Shown: positions 1-6,339 of the stretch, piece after piece | Position numbering within the stretch: the first letter of the stretch is position 1 | Layout of the letters: the number at the start of each line of letters is the position of its first letter | Source: Gammaproteobacteria bacterium | Lineage (GTDB): Bacteria; Pseudomonadota; Gammaproteobacteria; S012-40 | Assembly: GCA_029857925.1 (NCBI GenBank) | Contig: JAOUGF010000068.1 | Location: 1-8,706 of the forward strand | DNA: 8,706 bases | Direction of reading: 5' to 3' | The notes under the pieces: generated by a model | The model's input: the letters and a program-made list of their open reading frames with translations, nothing else | What the model was told of the DNA's origin: nothing | The model's database searches: none | Program-made: the position numbers and the translations under genes

Positions 1-287
1 CCTCACGCCAGATTGAGGCGGCGCGTCGAGTCATTACCCGTTATGTAAAGCGCGGTGGTAAATTGTGGATACGCGTATTTCCTGACAAGCCGATTACGCA
101 AAAACCCCTAGAAGTACGTATGGGTAGCGGTAAAGGTAATGTTGAATACTGGGTGGCTGAGATTCAACCCGGCGCAGTATTGTATGAAATGGAAGGTATT
201 GACGAGGCGACCGCTCGCGAGGCCTTTAAATTGGCGGCGGCCAAACTGCCGTTGTTAACCACCTTTGTGACGCGGACGGTGATGTAA
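1..287 (+). CDS. rplP: 50S ribosomal protein L16 (uL16), 5'-truncated
   Basis: The last 94 residues of L16; the first complete codon in the window starts at base 3 and the stop is TAA at 285-287. L16 is a large-subunit protein near the A-site tRNA and peptidyl-transferase centre, needed late in 50S assembly. Seen directly: the RGGKLWIRVFPDKPIT segment, then the VRMGSGKGNVEYWV motif, then the helix REAFKLAAAKLP and the end TTFVTRTVM, all characteristic of the family. From the C-terminus this corresponds to residues 43-136 of the 136-residue E. coli protein. The arginine of VRMGSGKG aligns with E. coli Arg81, the residue hydroxylated by the RoxA/YcfD oxygenase. The start codon and the N-terminal third lie outside the window. 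Its stop shares one base with the rpmC start, so translational coupling is likely. Confidence 0.98.
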   Translation, partial: SRQIEAARRVITRYVKRGGKLWIRVFPDKPITQKPLEVRMGSGKGNVEYWVAEIQPGAVLYEMEGIDEATAREAFKLAAAKLPLLTTFVTRTVM

Positions 288-478
288 TGAACACGCAGGA
301 ACTTCGTCAGAAGAGCGCGGACGACCTCAATAAAGAATTGCAGGCGTTATTGCGCGAGCAATTTAATATGCGTATGCAAAAGGCCACCGGCCAATTGTCG
401 CGTACGCATCAGATCAAAGATGTGCGCCGTTCCATCGCGCGCATCAAGACCGTATTGACCGAGAAGGCGAATGGGTAA
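287..478 (+). CDS. rpmC: 50S ribosomal protein L29 (uL29)
   Basis: Encodes 63 residues, the usual length for this small two-helix protein, which sits near the peptide exit tunnel close to L23 and contributes to the docking area for chaperones and targeting factors. The sequence starts MNTQELRQKS and carries the family pattern LLREQFNMRMQKATGQL followed by a basic helix with VRRSIARIKTVL. The ATG overlaps the rplP stop by one base (TAATG), which makes reinitiation by the same ribosomes likely. The final codons overlap the longest possible reading of rpsQ. Position between L16 and S17 is the conserved order of the S10 operon. Confidence 0.97.
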   Translation: MNTQELRQKSADDLNKELQALLREQFNMRMQKATGQLSRTHQIKDVRRSIARIKTVLTEKANG

Positions 479-482
479 GGTG

Positions 483-749
483 ATGGGCGAACAGGCGAAA
501 ATGAAGCGGACTTTGGTTGGGCGCGTGGTCAGCAACAAGATGGATAAGACCGTCACCGTTGTGATCGAACGCCGCGTTAAACACCCGACGTATGGCAAAT
601 ATGTGACGCGTACGACCAAGTTGCATGCGCATGATGCCAACAATGAGTGTGGCGAAGGCGATACCGTGCAGATCGAAGAGTGTCGGCCGATTGCCAAGAC
701 CGTGGCCTGGCGCTTGGTTAAGGTTGTTGAACGCGCGTTGGTTGACTAG
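483..749 (+). CDS. rpsQ: 30S ribosomal protein S17 (uS17)
   Basis: Primary 16S rRNA-binding protein of the small-subunit body, with an OB-fold. From this ATG it is 88 residues (E. coli has 84). Family motifs seen: RTLVGRVVSNKMDKTVTV, VKHPTYGKYV, TTKLHAHDANNECGEGD and the ECRPIAKTVAW core. The start is uncertain. In-frame choices are ATG 471 (92 residues, overlapping rpmC by 8 bases), GTG 480, ATG 483 and ATG 501. I chose 483 because the peptide M-G-E-Q-A-K before the conserved RTL resembles other S17 N-termini and it does not overlap rpmC. The nearest Shine-Dalgarno-like bases (TAAGG, 476-480) are only two bases away, whereas ATG 501 has AGG at five bases. Last gene of the S10 operon here; no terminator hairpin with a T-run follows it. 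Confidence 0.95.
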   Translation: MGEQAKMKRTLVGRVVSNKMDKTVTVVIERRVKHPTYGKYVTRTTKLHAHDANNECGEGDTVQIEECRPIAKTVAWRLVKVVERALVD

Positions 750-794
750 TCAATCCCGCGTAGGGCTGAGTTGTAGGGTGTAAAAGATGTGGAA

Positions 795-813
795 CTGTGT
801 TAAAATCCGCACC
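795..813 (+). promoter_or_regulatory. Candidate spc operon promoter (extended -10)
   Basis: TGT-TAAAAT at 798-806 is an extended -10 match (TGn plus TAAAAT), lying in the gap between rpsQ and rplN. No good -35 hexamer sits 16-18 bases upstream (778-783 reads GTGTAA), which fits dependence on the extended -10. Bases after the hexamer (CCGCACC) form a GC-rich discriminator, a feature of stringently controlled ribosomal promoters. Transcription would begin at about 811-817. An internal spc promoter in this gap is known in E. coli; that this motif is the active one is inference. Confidence 0.6.
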
Positions 814-837
814 CCCAAGAAGGGCGTTGCCTGAGTG

Positions 838-863
838 CTAGGCCCATAGCGTGGGCCCCTTAG
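838..863 (+). promoter_or_regulatory. Leader hairpin upstream of rplN
   Basis: A perfect 6-bp inverted repeat, GGCCCA (841-846) and TGGGCC (852-857), closes a five-base loop. It can be lengthened by CTA (838-840) pairing with TAG (861-863) across a three-base bulge. It lies in the predicted untranslated leader of the spc operon, about 20 bases before the rplN Shine-Dalgarno region. No T-run follows, so it is not an ordinary intrinsic terminator. Role unknown; it may stabilise the mRNA 5' end or affect rplN translation. Confidence 0.45.
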
Positions 864-893
864 GTAAACATATATAAAGGTTGGAGTAGCGAT

Positions 894-1262
894 ATGATAC
901 AGATGCAAACCGTATTGGATGTCGCGGATAATAGCGGCGCCCGTCGTGTCATGTGCATCAAGGTGATGGGTGGCTCCAAACGGCGTTATGCCGGTGTCGG
1001 TGACGTTATCAAAGTCAGCGTCAAAGAAGCCATCCCACGTGGCAAAGTAAAAAAGGGTGAGGTGCTGAACGCAGTAGTTGTGCGCACCCGCAAAGGCGTA
1101 CGTCGGGCCGATGGTTCGGTCATACGCTTTGATAGTAATGCGGCCGTGTTGTTAAACAACCAGCTGCAACCCATAGGCACGCGTATCTTCGGGCCCGTCA
1201 CGCGCGAATTGCGTAACGAGAACTTTATGAAGATTATTTCGCTGGCCCCTGAAGTATTGTAA
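894..1262 (+). CDS. rplN: 50S ribosomal protein L14 (uL14)
   Basis: Encodes 122 residues, exactly the length of the E. coli protein. L14 is a beta-barrel rRNA-binding protein on the subunit interface that contacts L19 and 16S rRNA in the intersubunit bridges; it is also the docking site of the silencing factor RsfS. Seen: the start MIQMQTVLDVADNSGARR, the basic block GGSKRRYAGVGD, the VKEAIPRGKVKKG signature, the RFDSNAAVLLNN segment and the end MKIISLAPEVL. A TTGGAG ribosome binding site at 881-886 precedes the ATG by seven bases. First gene of the spc operon, after the only long gap on this side, so it is the likely entry point for spc mRNA. Confidence 0.99.
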   Translation: MIQMQTVLDVADNSGARRVMCIKVMGGSKRRYAGVGDVIKVSVKEAIPRGKVKKGEVLNAVVVRTRKGVRRADGSVIRFDSNAAVLLNNQLQPIGTRIFGPVTRELRNENFMKIISLAPEVL

Positions 1263-1281
1263 GTGTAACCGAGATACGGCT

Positions 1282-1599
1282 ATGAACAAGATACGTAAAG
1301 GCGATGATGTTATTGTCATCACAGGTAAGGATAAAGGTAAGCGCGGCCAAGTGCTGCGTGTGACCCCAAATGGGCGCGTGTTTGTGGAAGGCGTGAATAT
1401 GGTCAAGCGTCATACCCGCCCCAATCCACAGGCGAATGTCCCCGGCGGCATCATTGAAAAAGAGGCATCGTTGGATATCTCCAACATCGCACTTTTCAAT
1501 CCCGCAACCAGTAAGGGTGATCGCGTTGGTTTTCGCGTATTGGAAGATGGCCGCAAAGTACGGTTTTTCAAGTCCAATAGCGAAGTTGTAGATGTGTAG
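1282..1599 (+). CDS. rplX: 50S ribosomal protein L24 (uL24)
   Basis: Encodes 105 residues (E. coli 104). L24 is an early assembly initiator that binds domain I of 23S rRNA near the tunnel exit. The N-terminal KOW-type beta-barrel is clear: RKGDDVIVITGKDKGKRGQVLRV covers about residues 5-27. It is followed by FVEGVNMVKRHTRPNPQ, then PGGIIEKEASLDISNIALFNP, the usual L24 body. The C-terminus KVRFFKSNSEVVDV matches the family end. Only a short GAGA (1271-1274) serves as Shine-Dalgarno, so coupling to rplN translation is likely. In E. coli the S8 repressor site spans the end of this gene and the start of rplE; I could not recognise such a site by eye here. Confidence 0.99.
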   Translation: MNKIRKGDDVIVITGKDKGKRGQVLRVTPNGRVFVEGVNMVKRHTRPNPQANVPGGIIEKEASLDISNIALFNPATSKGDRVGFRVLEDGRKVRFFKSNSEVVDV

Positions 1600-1611
1600 G
1601 CGGGTGTTGAC

Positions 1612-2148
1612 ATGGCGCGTTTAGAGCAAACTTATAAAGAGCAAGTGGTGCCCAAATTGATGGCTCAGTACAAGTACTCGAGCTCAATGGCGGTGCCGCG
1701 TATCACCAAAATCACTGTGAACATGGGTGTTGGTGAAGCGGTAGGCGACAAGAAGGTGTTGGATTTTGCGGTGGGCGACCTCACTAAAATCGCCGGCCAA
1801 AAGCCGTTGGTGACTAAGGCTCGCAAATCCATCGCAACGTTTAAAGTGCGTGAAGGGTGGCCTATCGGCTGTAAAGTCACGTTGCGTCGCGATCGTATGT
1901 ATGAATTTTTGGATCGCTTGATCAATGTCGTGATCCCGCGTATACGCGATTTCCGTGGTATGAGTGCACGGGCGTTTGACGGTCGCGGAAATTACAGTAT
2001 GGGTTTGAAGGAACAAATCGTGTTTCCGGAAATCGATTTCGACAAGATCGATGCCCTGCGTGGTTTGGATATCACAATCACCACCACCGCGACGACCGAT
2101 GAAGAAGGTCGCGCGCTGTTGGCGGCTTTCAATTTTCCGTTTAGGTAA
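1612..2148 (+). CDS. rplE: 50S ribosomal protein L5 (uL5)
   Basis: Encodes 178 residues (E. coli 179). L5 binds 5S rRNA together with L18 and L25 and contacts the P-site tRNA and bridge B1b to S13. Seen in order: YKEQVVPKLM near the N-terminus, the VPRITKITVNMGVGEA signature (about residues 28-43), TKARKSIATFKVREG, the IPRIRDFRGMS loop and the FPEIDFDKID segment, ending FNFPFR. It starts with ATG 12 bases after the rplX stop with a weak AGGCGGG Shine-Dalgarno sequence, which suggests translation depends on readthrough from rplX. In E. coli this start region is where S8 represses the spc operon. Confidence 0.99.
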   Translation: MARLEQTYKEQVVPKLMAQYKYSSSMAVPRITKITVNMGVGEAVGDKKVLDFAVGDLTKIAGQKPLVTKARKSIATFKVREGWPIGCKVTLRRDRMYEFLDRLINVVIPRIRDFRGMSARAFDGRGNYSMGLKEQIVFPEIDFDKIDALRGLDITITTTATTDEEGRALLAAFNFPFR

Positions 2149-2157
2149 GAGGCGGGT

Positions 2158-2463
2158 ATGGCTAAGAAATCGATGAAGGAACGCGAAGAAAAGCGCAAGC
2201 GTTTAGTAGCGCGTTTAGCATCAAAGCGCGCAGAACTGAAAAAGGCGATGTTTGATGCTTCGTTGTCCGACGAGGCCCGCGAGCAGGCACGCGTACGCTT
2301 TCACAGCATGCCGCGTGATGCCAGTGCGACCCGTGTACACAACCGTTGTGGTTTGACCGGCCGTACGCATGGTTACTATCGTAAATTTGGTTTGGGTCGT
2401 AACAAACTTCGGGAAGCCGCCATGCGCGGTGATATTCCGGGTTTAGTTAAGGCAAGTTGGTAA
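2158..2463 (+). CDS. rpsN: 30S ribosomal protein S14 (uS14), zinc-less type
   Basis: Encodes 101 residues, the long form usual in Proteobacteria (E. coli 101). S14 lies in the 30S head beside S3 and S10 and is added late in assembly. Seen: the lysine- and arginine-rich N-terminal helix (residues 1-30), then RFHSMPRDASATRVHNRC and GLTGRTHGYYRKFGLGRNKLREAA, ending GLVKASW. Only one cysteine is present (C64), so the four-Cys zinc site of the short S14 type is absent. It begins nine bases after rplE; GAGGCGGG (2148-2155) provides the ribosome binding site. Identification is secure. Confidence 0.99.
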   Translation: MAKKSMKEREEKRKRLVARLASKRAELKKAMFDASLSDEAREQARVRFHSMPRDASATRVHNRCGLTGRTHGYYRKFGLGRNKLREAAMRGDIPGLVKASW

Positions 2464-2481
2464 CAATTAGGGGATATCACT

Positions 2482-2877
2482 GTGGCGATGACAGATCCAG
2501 TTGCGGACATGCTGACACGCATCCGCAATGCCCAAATGGTGGGCAAAGCCGAGGTTTCGATCCCGGGTTCTAAGCTAAAGTTGGCGCTTGCCAATGTGCT
2601 TAAAGATGAAGGTTATGTGGGCGATGTTAGCATGCAGACTGACGGTGCTAAATCGACCATTACAGTGCGTTTGAAGTATTATGCCGGCAAACCGGTTATC
2701 AATATGGTCAAACGAGTGAGCCGCCCCGGTATCCGCATTTATCGCGGCAAAACAGACCTACCCAAGATTTTGGGCGGGTTGGGTGTGGCCTTAATTTCCA
2801 CCTCTCAGGGCATCATGAGTGATCGCGCCGCGCGTAAAGCCGGTGTCGGTGGCGAAGTGCTCTGCTACGTCGCGTAA
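2482..2877 (+). CDS. rpsH: 30S ribosomal protein S8 (uS8), likely spc operon regulator
   Basis: Encodes 131 residues (E. coli 130). S8 is a primary binder of helix 21 in the 16S central domain. Seen: MTDPVADMLTRIRNAQ at the start, SKLKLALANVLKDEGY, the VKRVSRPGIRIY motif and the C-terminal block STSQGIMSDRAARKAGVGGEVLCYVA, with the STSQG RNA-contact loop. The start is GTG at 2482: it gives Met-Ala-Met-Thr-Asp-Pro, which aligns with Met-Ser-Met-Gln-Asp-Pro in E. coli, and AGGGGAT (2469-2475) is well spaced. ATG 2488 is the alternative. In E. coli S8 represses its own operon by binding mRNA at the rplE start; this role is inferred here from homology only. Confidence 0.98.
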   Translation: MAMTDPVADMLTRIRNAQMVGKAEVSIPGSKLKLALANVLKDEGYVGDVSMQTDGAKSTITVRLKYYAGKPVINMVKRVSRPGIRIYRGKTDLPKILGGLGVALISTSQGIMSDRAARKAGVGGEVLCYVA

Positions 2878-2888
2878 AGAGGTGAGCC

Positions 2889-3425
2889 ATGTCACGTGTA
2901 GCTAAAAATCCAGTGATATTACCGCAAGGCGTTGATGTCACCATCACCGGGCAGGCAGTTGTGGTTAAAGGGCCTAAGGGCACTTTGAACTTCAATGTAC
3001 ACCCCGAGGTGGAAATTAAGAAAGCAGACAAACAGTTGGAATTTAGTCCGCGTAATACCGGAATTAGCGCTAACGCGCAGTCCGGGACCACGCGCGCTAT
3101 ATTGAACAATATGGTGACCGGCGTAACCAAGGGTTTCGAACGTAAACTCCAGTTGGTTGGCGTGGGTTATCGCGCTCAAGCGCAAGGGAAAGTATTGAAC
3201 CTTACGTTGGGCTTTTCGCATCCGGTCTCTTATAAAGTACCGGAAGGCATCACCGTTGAAACGCCTAGCCAAACCGATATTATCGTGAAGGGCTTGGATC
3301 GCCAACTGGTGGGTCAAGTGGCGGCCAATTTGCGCAATGGTTATCGTCCCCCGGAACCCTATAAGGGTAAGGGCATACGGTATGCCGATGAGCAGATTAG
3401 TCTCAAAGAAGCGAAGAAGAAGTAG
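2889..3425 (+). CDS. rplF: 50S ribosomal protein L6 (uL6)
   Basis: Encodes 178 residues (E. coli 177). L6 has two similar alpha/beta domains and sits near the sarcin-ricin loop at the GTPase-associated region. Seen: MSRVAKNPVILPQGVDV, the KGPKGTLNF strand, NNMVTGVTKGFERKLQLVGVGYRA between domains, LGFSHPVSY, and the L6 signature RPPEPYKGKGIRYADE near residues 154-169, ending LKEAKKK. Next to this signature the segment LRNGYRPPE appears one residue longer than the E. coli LRAYRRPE, a small loop difference. AGAGGTGAG (2877-2885) is a strong Shine-Dalgarno sequence ahead of the ATG. Confidence 0.99.
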   Translation: MSRVAKNPVILPQGVDVTITGQAVVVKGPKGTLNFNVHPEVEIKKADKQLEFSPRNTGISANAQSGTTRAILNNMVTGVTKGFERKLQLVGVGYRAQAQGKVLNLTLGFSHPVSYKVPEGITVETPSQTDIIVKGLDRQLVGQVAANLRNGYRPPEPYKGKGIRYADEQISLKEAKKK

Positions 3426-3434
3426 GGTAGCGTC

Positions 3435-3788
3435 ATGGACAAAAAATTATCACGTATACGCCGCGCAACGCGCGGCCGCGCGAAGATTCGCGAACTGGGC
3501 GTTTATCGCCTGTGCATCAACCGTACTCCGCAGCACATGTATGCGCAGATCATTGCACCGAATGGTAGCGAAGTAATCGCTGCAGCCTCTACGGTAGAAG
3601 GCGCTGTTCGTGAAGCGTTGAAAGGTACCGGCAATGCGGCGGCGGCGGCGGCAGTGGGTAAGGCCGTTGCAGAAAAGGCAAAGGCTAAGGGCATTACAAA
3701 GGTGGCGTTTGACCGTTCCGGGTTCAAATACCATGGACGCGTTAAAGCGCTGGCCGATGCCGCGCGCGCTAACGGTTTAGAGTTTTAA
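3435..3788 (+). CDS. rplR: 50S ribosomal protein L18 (uL18)
   Basis: Encodes 117 residues, the same length as in E. coli. L18 binds 5S rRNA together with L5 and anchors it in the central protuberance. Seen: the basic N-terminal tail MDKKLSRIRRATRGRAK, the RTPQHMYAQIIAPNGSEVIAAAST core, the helix with GKAVAEKAKAKGI, and the C-terminal signature FDRSGFKYHGRVKALADAARANGLEF. A run of six alanines (residues 68-73) is encoded by five consecutive GCG codons plus GCA (3636-3653). The corresponding E. coli stretch is N-K-D-A-A-A-A-A-V, so the run is an extension of an alanine-rich turn. Starts nine bases after rplF. Confidence 0.99.
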   Translation: MDKKLSRIRRATRGRAKIRELGVYRLCINRTPQHMYAQIIAPNGSEVIAAASTVEGAVREALKGTGNAAAAAAVGKAVAEKAKAKGITKVAFDRSGFKYHGRVKALADAARANGLEF

Positions 3789-3797
3789 AGGCAGCGT

Positions 3798-4310
3798 ATG
3801 AGCAACTACGAAATTCCCGCGAATAGTGGTGGCGATGAGTTACAAGAAAAGCTTGTAGCTGTGCGTCGTGTGGCCAAGGTGGTTAAGGGTGGTCGTCAGT
3901 TTGGTTTTGCAGCCCTCACCGTGGTCGGTGATGGTAAAGGGCGTGTCGGTTTTGGTACCGGCAAGGCACGCGAAGTCCCCGCCGCCATACAAAAGGCGAT
4001 GGAACAAGCGCGTCGCCGCATGGTAAAGATCGCGTTGCGCGAAGGCACCTTGCAGTATGCGTTAAAAGGCAAACATGGCGCTGCTACGGTCTACATGCAA
4101 CCGGCCTCCGAAGGTACGGGCATTATCGCGGGTGGCGCCGCGCGTGCGGTGTTCGAAGTGGTGGGTGTGCGCGACGTGTTGTCGAAATGCATAGGTACGA
4201 ACAACCCGCTGAACGTCGTGCGTGCCACGATTATGGGTTTGAGCGAGATGACCTCGCCCGATGAAATTGCCGCAAAGCGCGGTAAGTCTGTCAAAGATAT
4301 ATTGGAATAA
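3798..4310 (+). CDS. rpsE: 30S ribosomal protein S5 (uS5)
   Basis: Encodes 170 residues (E. coli 167). S5 lies on the solvent side of the 30S near the mRNA entrance and takes part in decoding fidelity; changes in its N-terminal loop give spectinomycin resistance in E. coli. The N-terminal double-stranded-RNA-binding-like domain is seen at about residues 15-80: EKLVAVRRVAKVVKGGRQFGFAALTVVGDGKGRVGFG. The C-terminal domain shows QPASEGTGIIAGGAARAVFEVVGVRDVLSKCIGTNNPLNVVRA. The spectinomycin-loop region VAKVVKGGRQ reads as wild type. ATG lies nine bases after the rplR stop, with AAAGGCAG as ribosome binding site. Confidence 0.99.
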   Translation: MSNYEIPANSGGDELQEKLVAVRRVAKVVKGGRQFGFAALTVVGDGKGRVGFGTGKAREVPAAIQKAMEQARRRMVKIALREGTLQYALKGKHGAATVYMQPASEGTGIIAGGAARAVFEVVGVRDVLSKCIGTNNPLNVVRATIMGLSEMTSPDEIAAKRGKSVKDILE

Positions 4311-4314
4311 AGCC

Positions 4315-4500
4315 ATGGCTGCGAACAAATTGCGCGTCACGTTGATCAAAAGTCCGTTTGGTTGCCTGCCCGTCCACCGTGCCACTGTAAAAGGCCTGGG
4401 ATTGCGTCGCATGCATCATACCGTTGAAGTGTTGAACACCCCCGAAAATCGCGGTATGGTCAACAAGATCTCTTATATGTTGAAAGTCGAGGAAGCCTGA
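4315..4500 (+). CDS. rpmD: 50S ribosomal protein L30 (uL30)
   Basis: Encodes 61 residues (E. coli 59). L30 is a small ferredoxin-like-fold protein of the large subunit. Seen: the strand KLRVTLIKSPFGCLPVHRATVKGLGLRRMHHTVEV and the end RGMVNKISYMLKVEEA, both diagnostic. The frame is open further upstream to ATG 4261, but that reading lies inside rpsE and adds 18 non-homologous residues, so ATG 4315 is the start, four bases after the rpsE stop. GGAA (4304-4307) is a weak ribosome binding site, consistent with coupling to rpsE. Bacteria outside Proteobacteria often lack or move this gene; here it is in the classical place. Confidence 0.98.
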   Translation: MAANKLRVTLIKSPFGCLPVHRATVKGLGLRRMHHTVEVLNTPENRGMVNKISYMLKVEEA

Positions 4501-4501
4501 C

Positions 4502-4936
4502 ATGCGCTTAAACACATTGAAGCCCGCAGAGGGCGCGAAGACCGAACGTCGCCGCCTCGGGCGTGGTATCGGTTCCGGGCTGGGTAAGACCGGCGGTCGC
4601 GGTCACAAGGGCCAGTTCGCACGTACCGGTAAGGGTAAAGTGAAGGCGGGTTTCGAGGGCGGTCAAATGCCTATGCAACGCCGTTTGCCCAAAGTCGGCT
4701 TTAAAGCCCCGAATGCACGTCTGTTTGCTGAAGTTCGTTTATCTGAGTTGGCCAAACTCGCCGATGTAACGGTGGATCTGGACACCTTGAAACAAGCAAA
4801 CCTGATTACCAAGGATATCACCAGCGCCAAGATCATTTTGTCGGGCGCGGTCACCAAGTCGTATACCGTAAAAGGTATCGGCGTGACCAAGGGTGCCAAG
4901 GCGGCCATCGAGGCTGCTGGTGGTAAAGTCGAATAA
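4502..4936 (+). CDS. rplO: 50S ribosomal protein L15 (uL15)
   Basis: Encodes 144 residues, equal to the E. coli length. L15 is a late-binding large-subunit protein with a long glycine- and arginine-rich N-terminal extension that threads into 23S rRNA. Seen: MRLNTLKPAEGAKTERRRLGRGIGSGLGKTGGRGHKGQ in residues 1-38, then FEGGQMPMQRRLPKVGF, and the globular C-terminal domain with VTKGAKAAIEAAGGKVE. The ATG comes one base after the rpmD stop and has the strong GAGGAAG ribosome binding site (4489-4495) inside the end of rpmD, so coupling is near certain. Confidence 0.99.
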   Translation: MRLNTLKPAEGAKTERRRLGRGIGSGLGKTGGRGHKGQFARTGKGKVKAGFEGGQMPMQRRLPKVGFKAPNARLFAEVRLSELAKLADVTVDLDTLKQANLITKDITSAKIILSGAVTKSYTVKGIGVTKGAKAAIEAAGGKVE

Positions 4937-4962
4937 ACGACTAACGTTTAGGAAGCCTCTAC

Positions 4963-6309
4963 GTGGCGACACAATCTCGGTCTGCGATGGCCGCTAGCCT
5001 TATGGGTAGCGGAAAGTTTTCAGAACTCAATCGGCGTCTGTTGTTTCTAATAGGCGCATTGATTGTGTTTCGTACAGGTTCGCATATCCCGGTACCTGGG
5101 GTTGATCCAGTGGCGTTGGCGGCATTGTTTGAGTCGCAGCGCGGCACGATCTTGGACATGTTTAACATGTTCTCAGGGGGTGCGTTAGGGCGGTTTTCGA
5201 TCTTTGCGCTGGGTGTAATGCCCTATATCTCGGCCTCAATTATCGTCCAGTTGTTGACGACGGTAGTGCCTACGTTGGAACAACTGCGTAAGGAAGGCGA
5301 AGCAGGTAGGCGCAAGATTACGCAATACACGCGATATTTTACCGTCGTATTGGCAACGTTCCAATCCGCGAGCGTGGCAGTGGCGTTTGAATCGCAACGT
5401 ATTGGCAATACGCCGGTGGTCATAGAGCCGGGTATTGGTTTTATTGTGACAGCCACTGTAACCTTGGTGACCGGCACGATGTTTTTGATGTGGTTGGGCG
5501 AGCAGGTGACCGAAAGGGGTATCGGCAACGGCATCTCGATGTTGATTTTCGCTGGTATCGTCGCCGGGTTGCCAGCAGCCATCGGTGGCACGCTAGAACT
5601 TGCCCGAACGGAACAATTGAGCCCCGTCGTAGTGCTAACGCTGGTGGCGTTGGCGTTAGCGGTAACGGCCTTGGTGGTGTTCATGGAGCGCGGTCAGCGC
5701 CGGATCACCGTAAATTATGCAAAGCGGCAGCAAGGTAACAAGATTTATGGCGGTGGTAGCAGTCATTTGCCGTTGAAGATCAATATGGCGGGCGTGATTC
5801 CTTCGATATTCGCATCCTCTATCATCCTGTTTCCAGCGACCATCGCGAGTTGGTTCGCAACCGGTGAAGGCATGGAATGGTTAAAAGATCTGGCCGCGAC
5901 ATTGGCCCCTGGTCAGCCCTTGTATGTGACGTTTTATGCGTTAGCGATCGTGTTCTTTTGTTTCTTTTATACAGCCTTGGTGTTTAATCCCAAGGAAACG
6001 GCGGATAATCTTAAGAAATCAGGGGCGTTTATCCCGGGTGTGCGTCCGGGCGATCAAACGGCAAAGTATATTGACGGCGTAATGACAAGGTTGACCGGCG
6101 CCGGTGCACTGTACATCACCGCCGTGTGTTTGTTGCCTGAGTTTTTGATTTTGTATTGGAACGTTCCGTTTTACTTCGGCGGCACGTCACTTCTCATCAT
6201 CGTAGTGGTGGTGATGGATTTCATGGCCCAGGTACAGGCGCATTTGATGTCGCACCAGTATGAGGGCTTGCTGAAGAAGGCAAACCTCAAGGGTTATGGC
6301 GCGCGCTAA
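4963..6309 (+). CDS. secY: Preprotein translocase subunit SecY
   Basis: Encodes 448 residues (E. coli 443), the ten-helix core of the SecYEG channel in the inner membrane. Seen: cytosolic N-terminus, TM1 about residues 25-45 (RLLFLIGALIVFR), plug region about 60-75 (GTILDMFNMFSGG), TM2 with MPYISASIIVQLL, the MERGQRRITVNYAKRQQG loop, TM7 with MAGVIPSIFASSIILFP, TM8 with IVFFCFFYTALVFNP, the SecA/ribosome-contact loop ending GVRPGDQTAKY (R361 aligns with the essential E. coli R357), and the end LKKANLKGYGAR. The start is GTG, supported by AGGAAG (4950-4955) seven bases upstream; ATG 4987 would remove eight residues. Co-transcription with ribosomal genes links secretion capacity to growth. Confidence 0.99.
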   Translation: MATQSRSAMAASLMGSGKFSELNRRLLFLIGALIVFRTGSHIPVPGVDPVALAALFESQRGTILDMFNMFSGGALGRFSIFALGVMPYISASIIVQLLTTVVPTLEQLRKEGEAGRRKITQYTRYFTVVLATFQSASVAVAFESQRIGNTPVVIEPGIGFIVTATVTLVTGTMFLMWLGEQVTERGIGNGISMLIFAGIVAGLPAAIGGTLELARTEQLSPVVVLTLVALALAVTALVVFMERGQRRITVNYAKRQQGNKIYGGGSSHLPLKINMAGVIPSIFASSIILFPATIASWFATGEGMEWLKDLAATLAPGQPLYVTFYALAIVFFCFFYTALVFNPKETADNLKKSGAFIPGVRPGDQTAKYIDGVMTRLTGAGALYITAVCLLPEFLILYWNVPFYFGGTSLLIIVVVVMDFMAQVQAHLMSHQYEGLLKKANLKGYGAR

Positions 6310-6339
6310 TCACGCGTAATATCGTAAGTTGGAGGATTT

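Noticed and set aside
742..776. TTGACT (742-747) with TTGTAG (771-776) as a possible promoter
   Set aside because: TTGACT is close to a -35 consensus but codes for the end of rpsQ, and the spacer of 23 bases to TTGTAG is too long; nothing at 16-18 bases resembles a -10.
750..793. Transcription terminator after rpsQ
   Set aside because: No stable stem followed by a T-run is present, so S10 transcripts probably continue into spc.
1580..1640. S8-binding repressor site at the rplX-rplE junction, as in E. coli
   Set aside because: I could not find a convincing helix resembling the S8 target on 16S rRNA by eye. Folding with a covariance model would be needed; a conserved bulged stem over 1585-1625 would support it.
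3337..3576. A 79-codon + strand frame overlapping the end of rplF and the start of rplR
   Set aside because: It lies in another frame over two certain genes, its product is arginine/alanine-rich with no recognisable family, and it has no independent ribosome binding site.
5223..5684. A 153-codon minus strand frame inside secY
   Set aside because: It is antisense to a certain, fully conserved secY; its threonine/valine-rich product is what the complement of membrane-helix codons gives.
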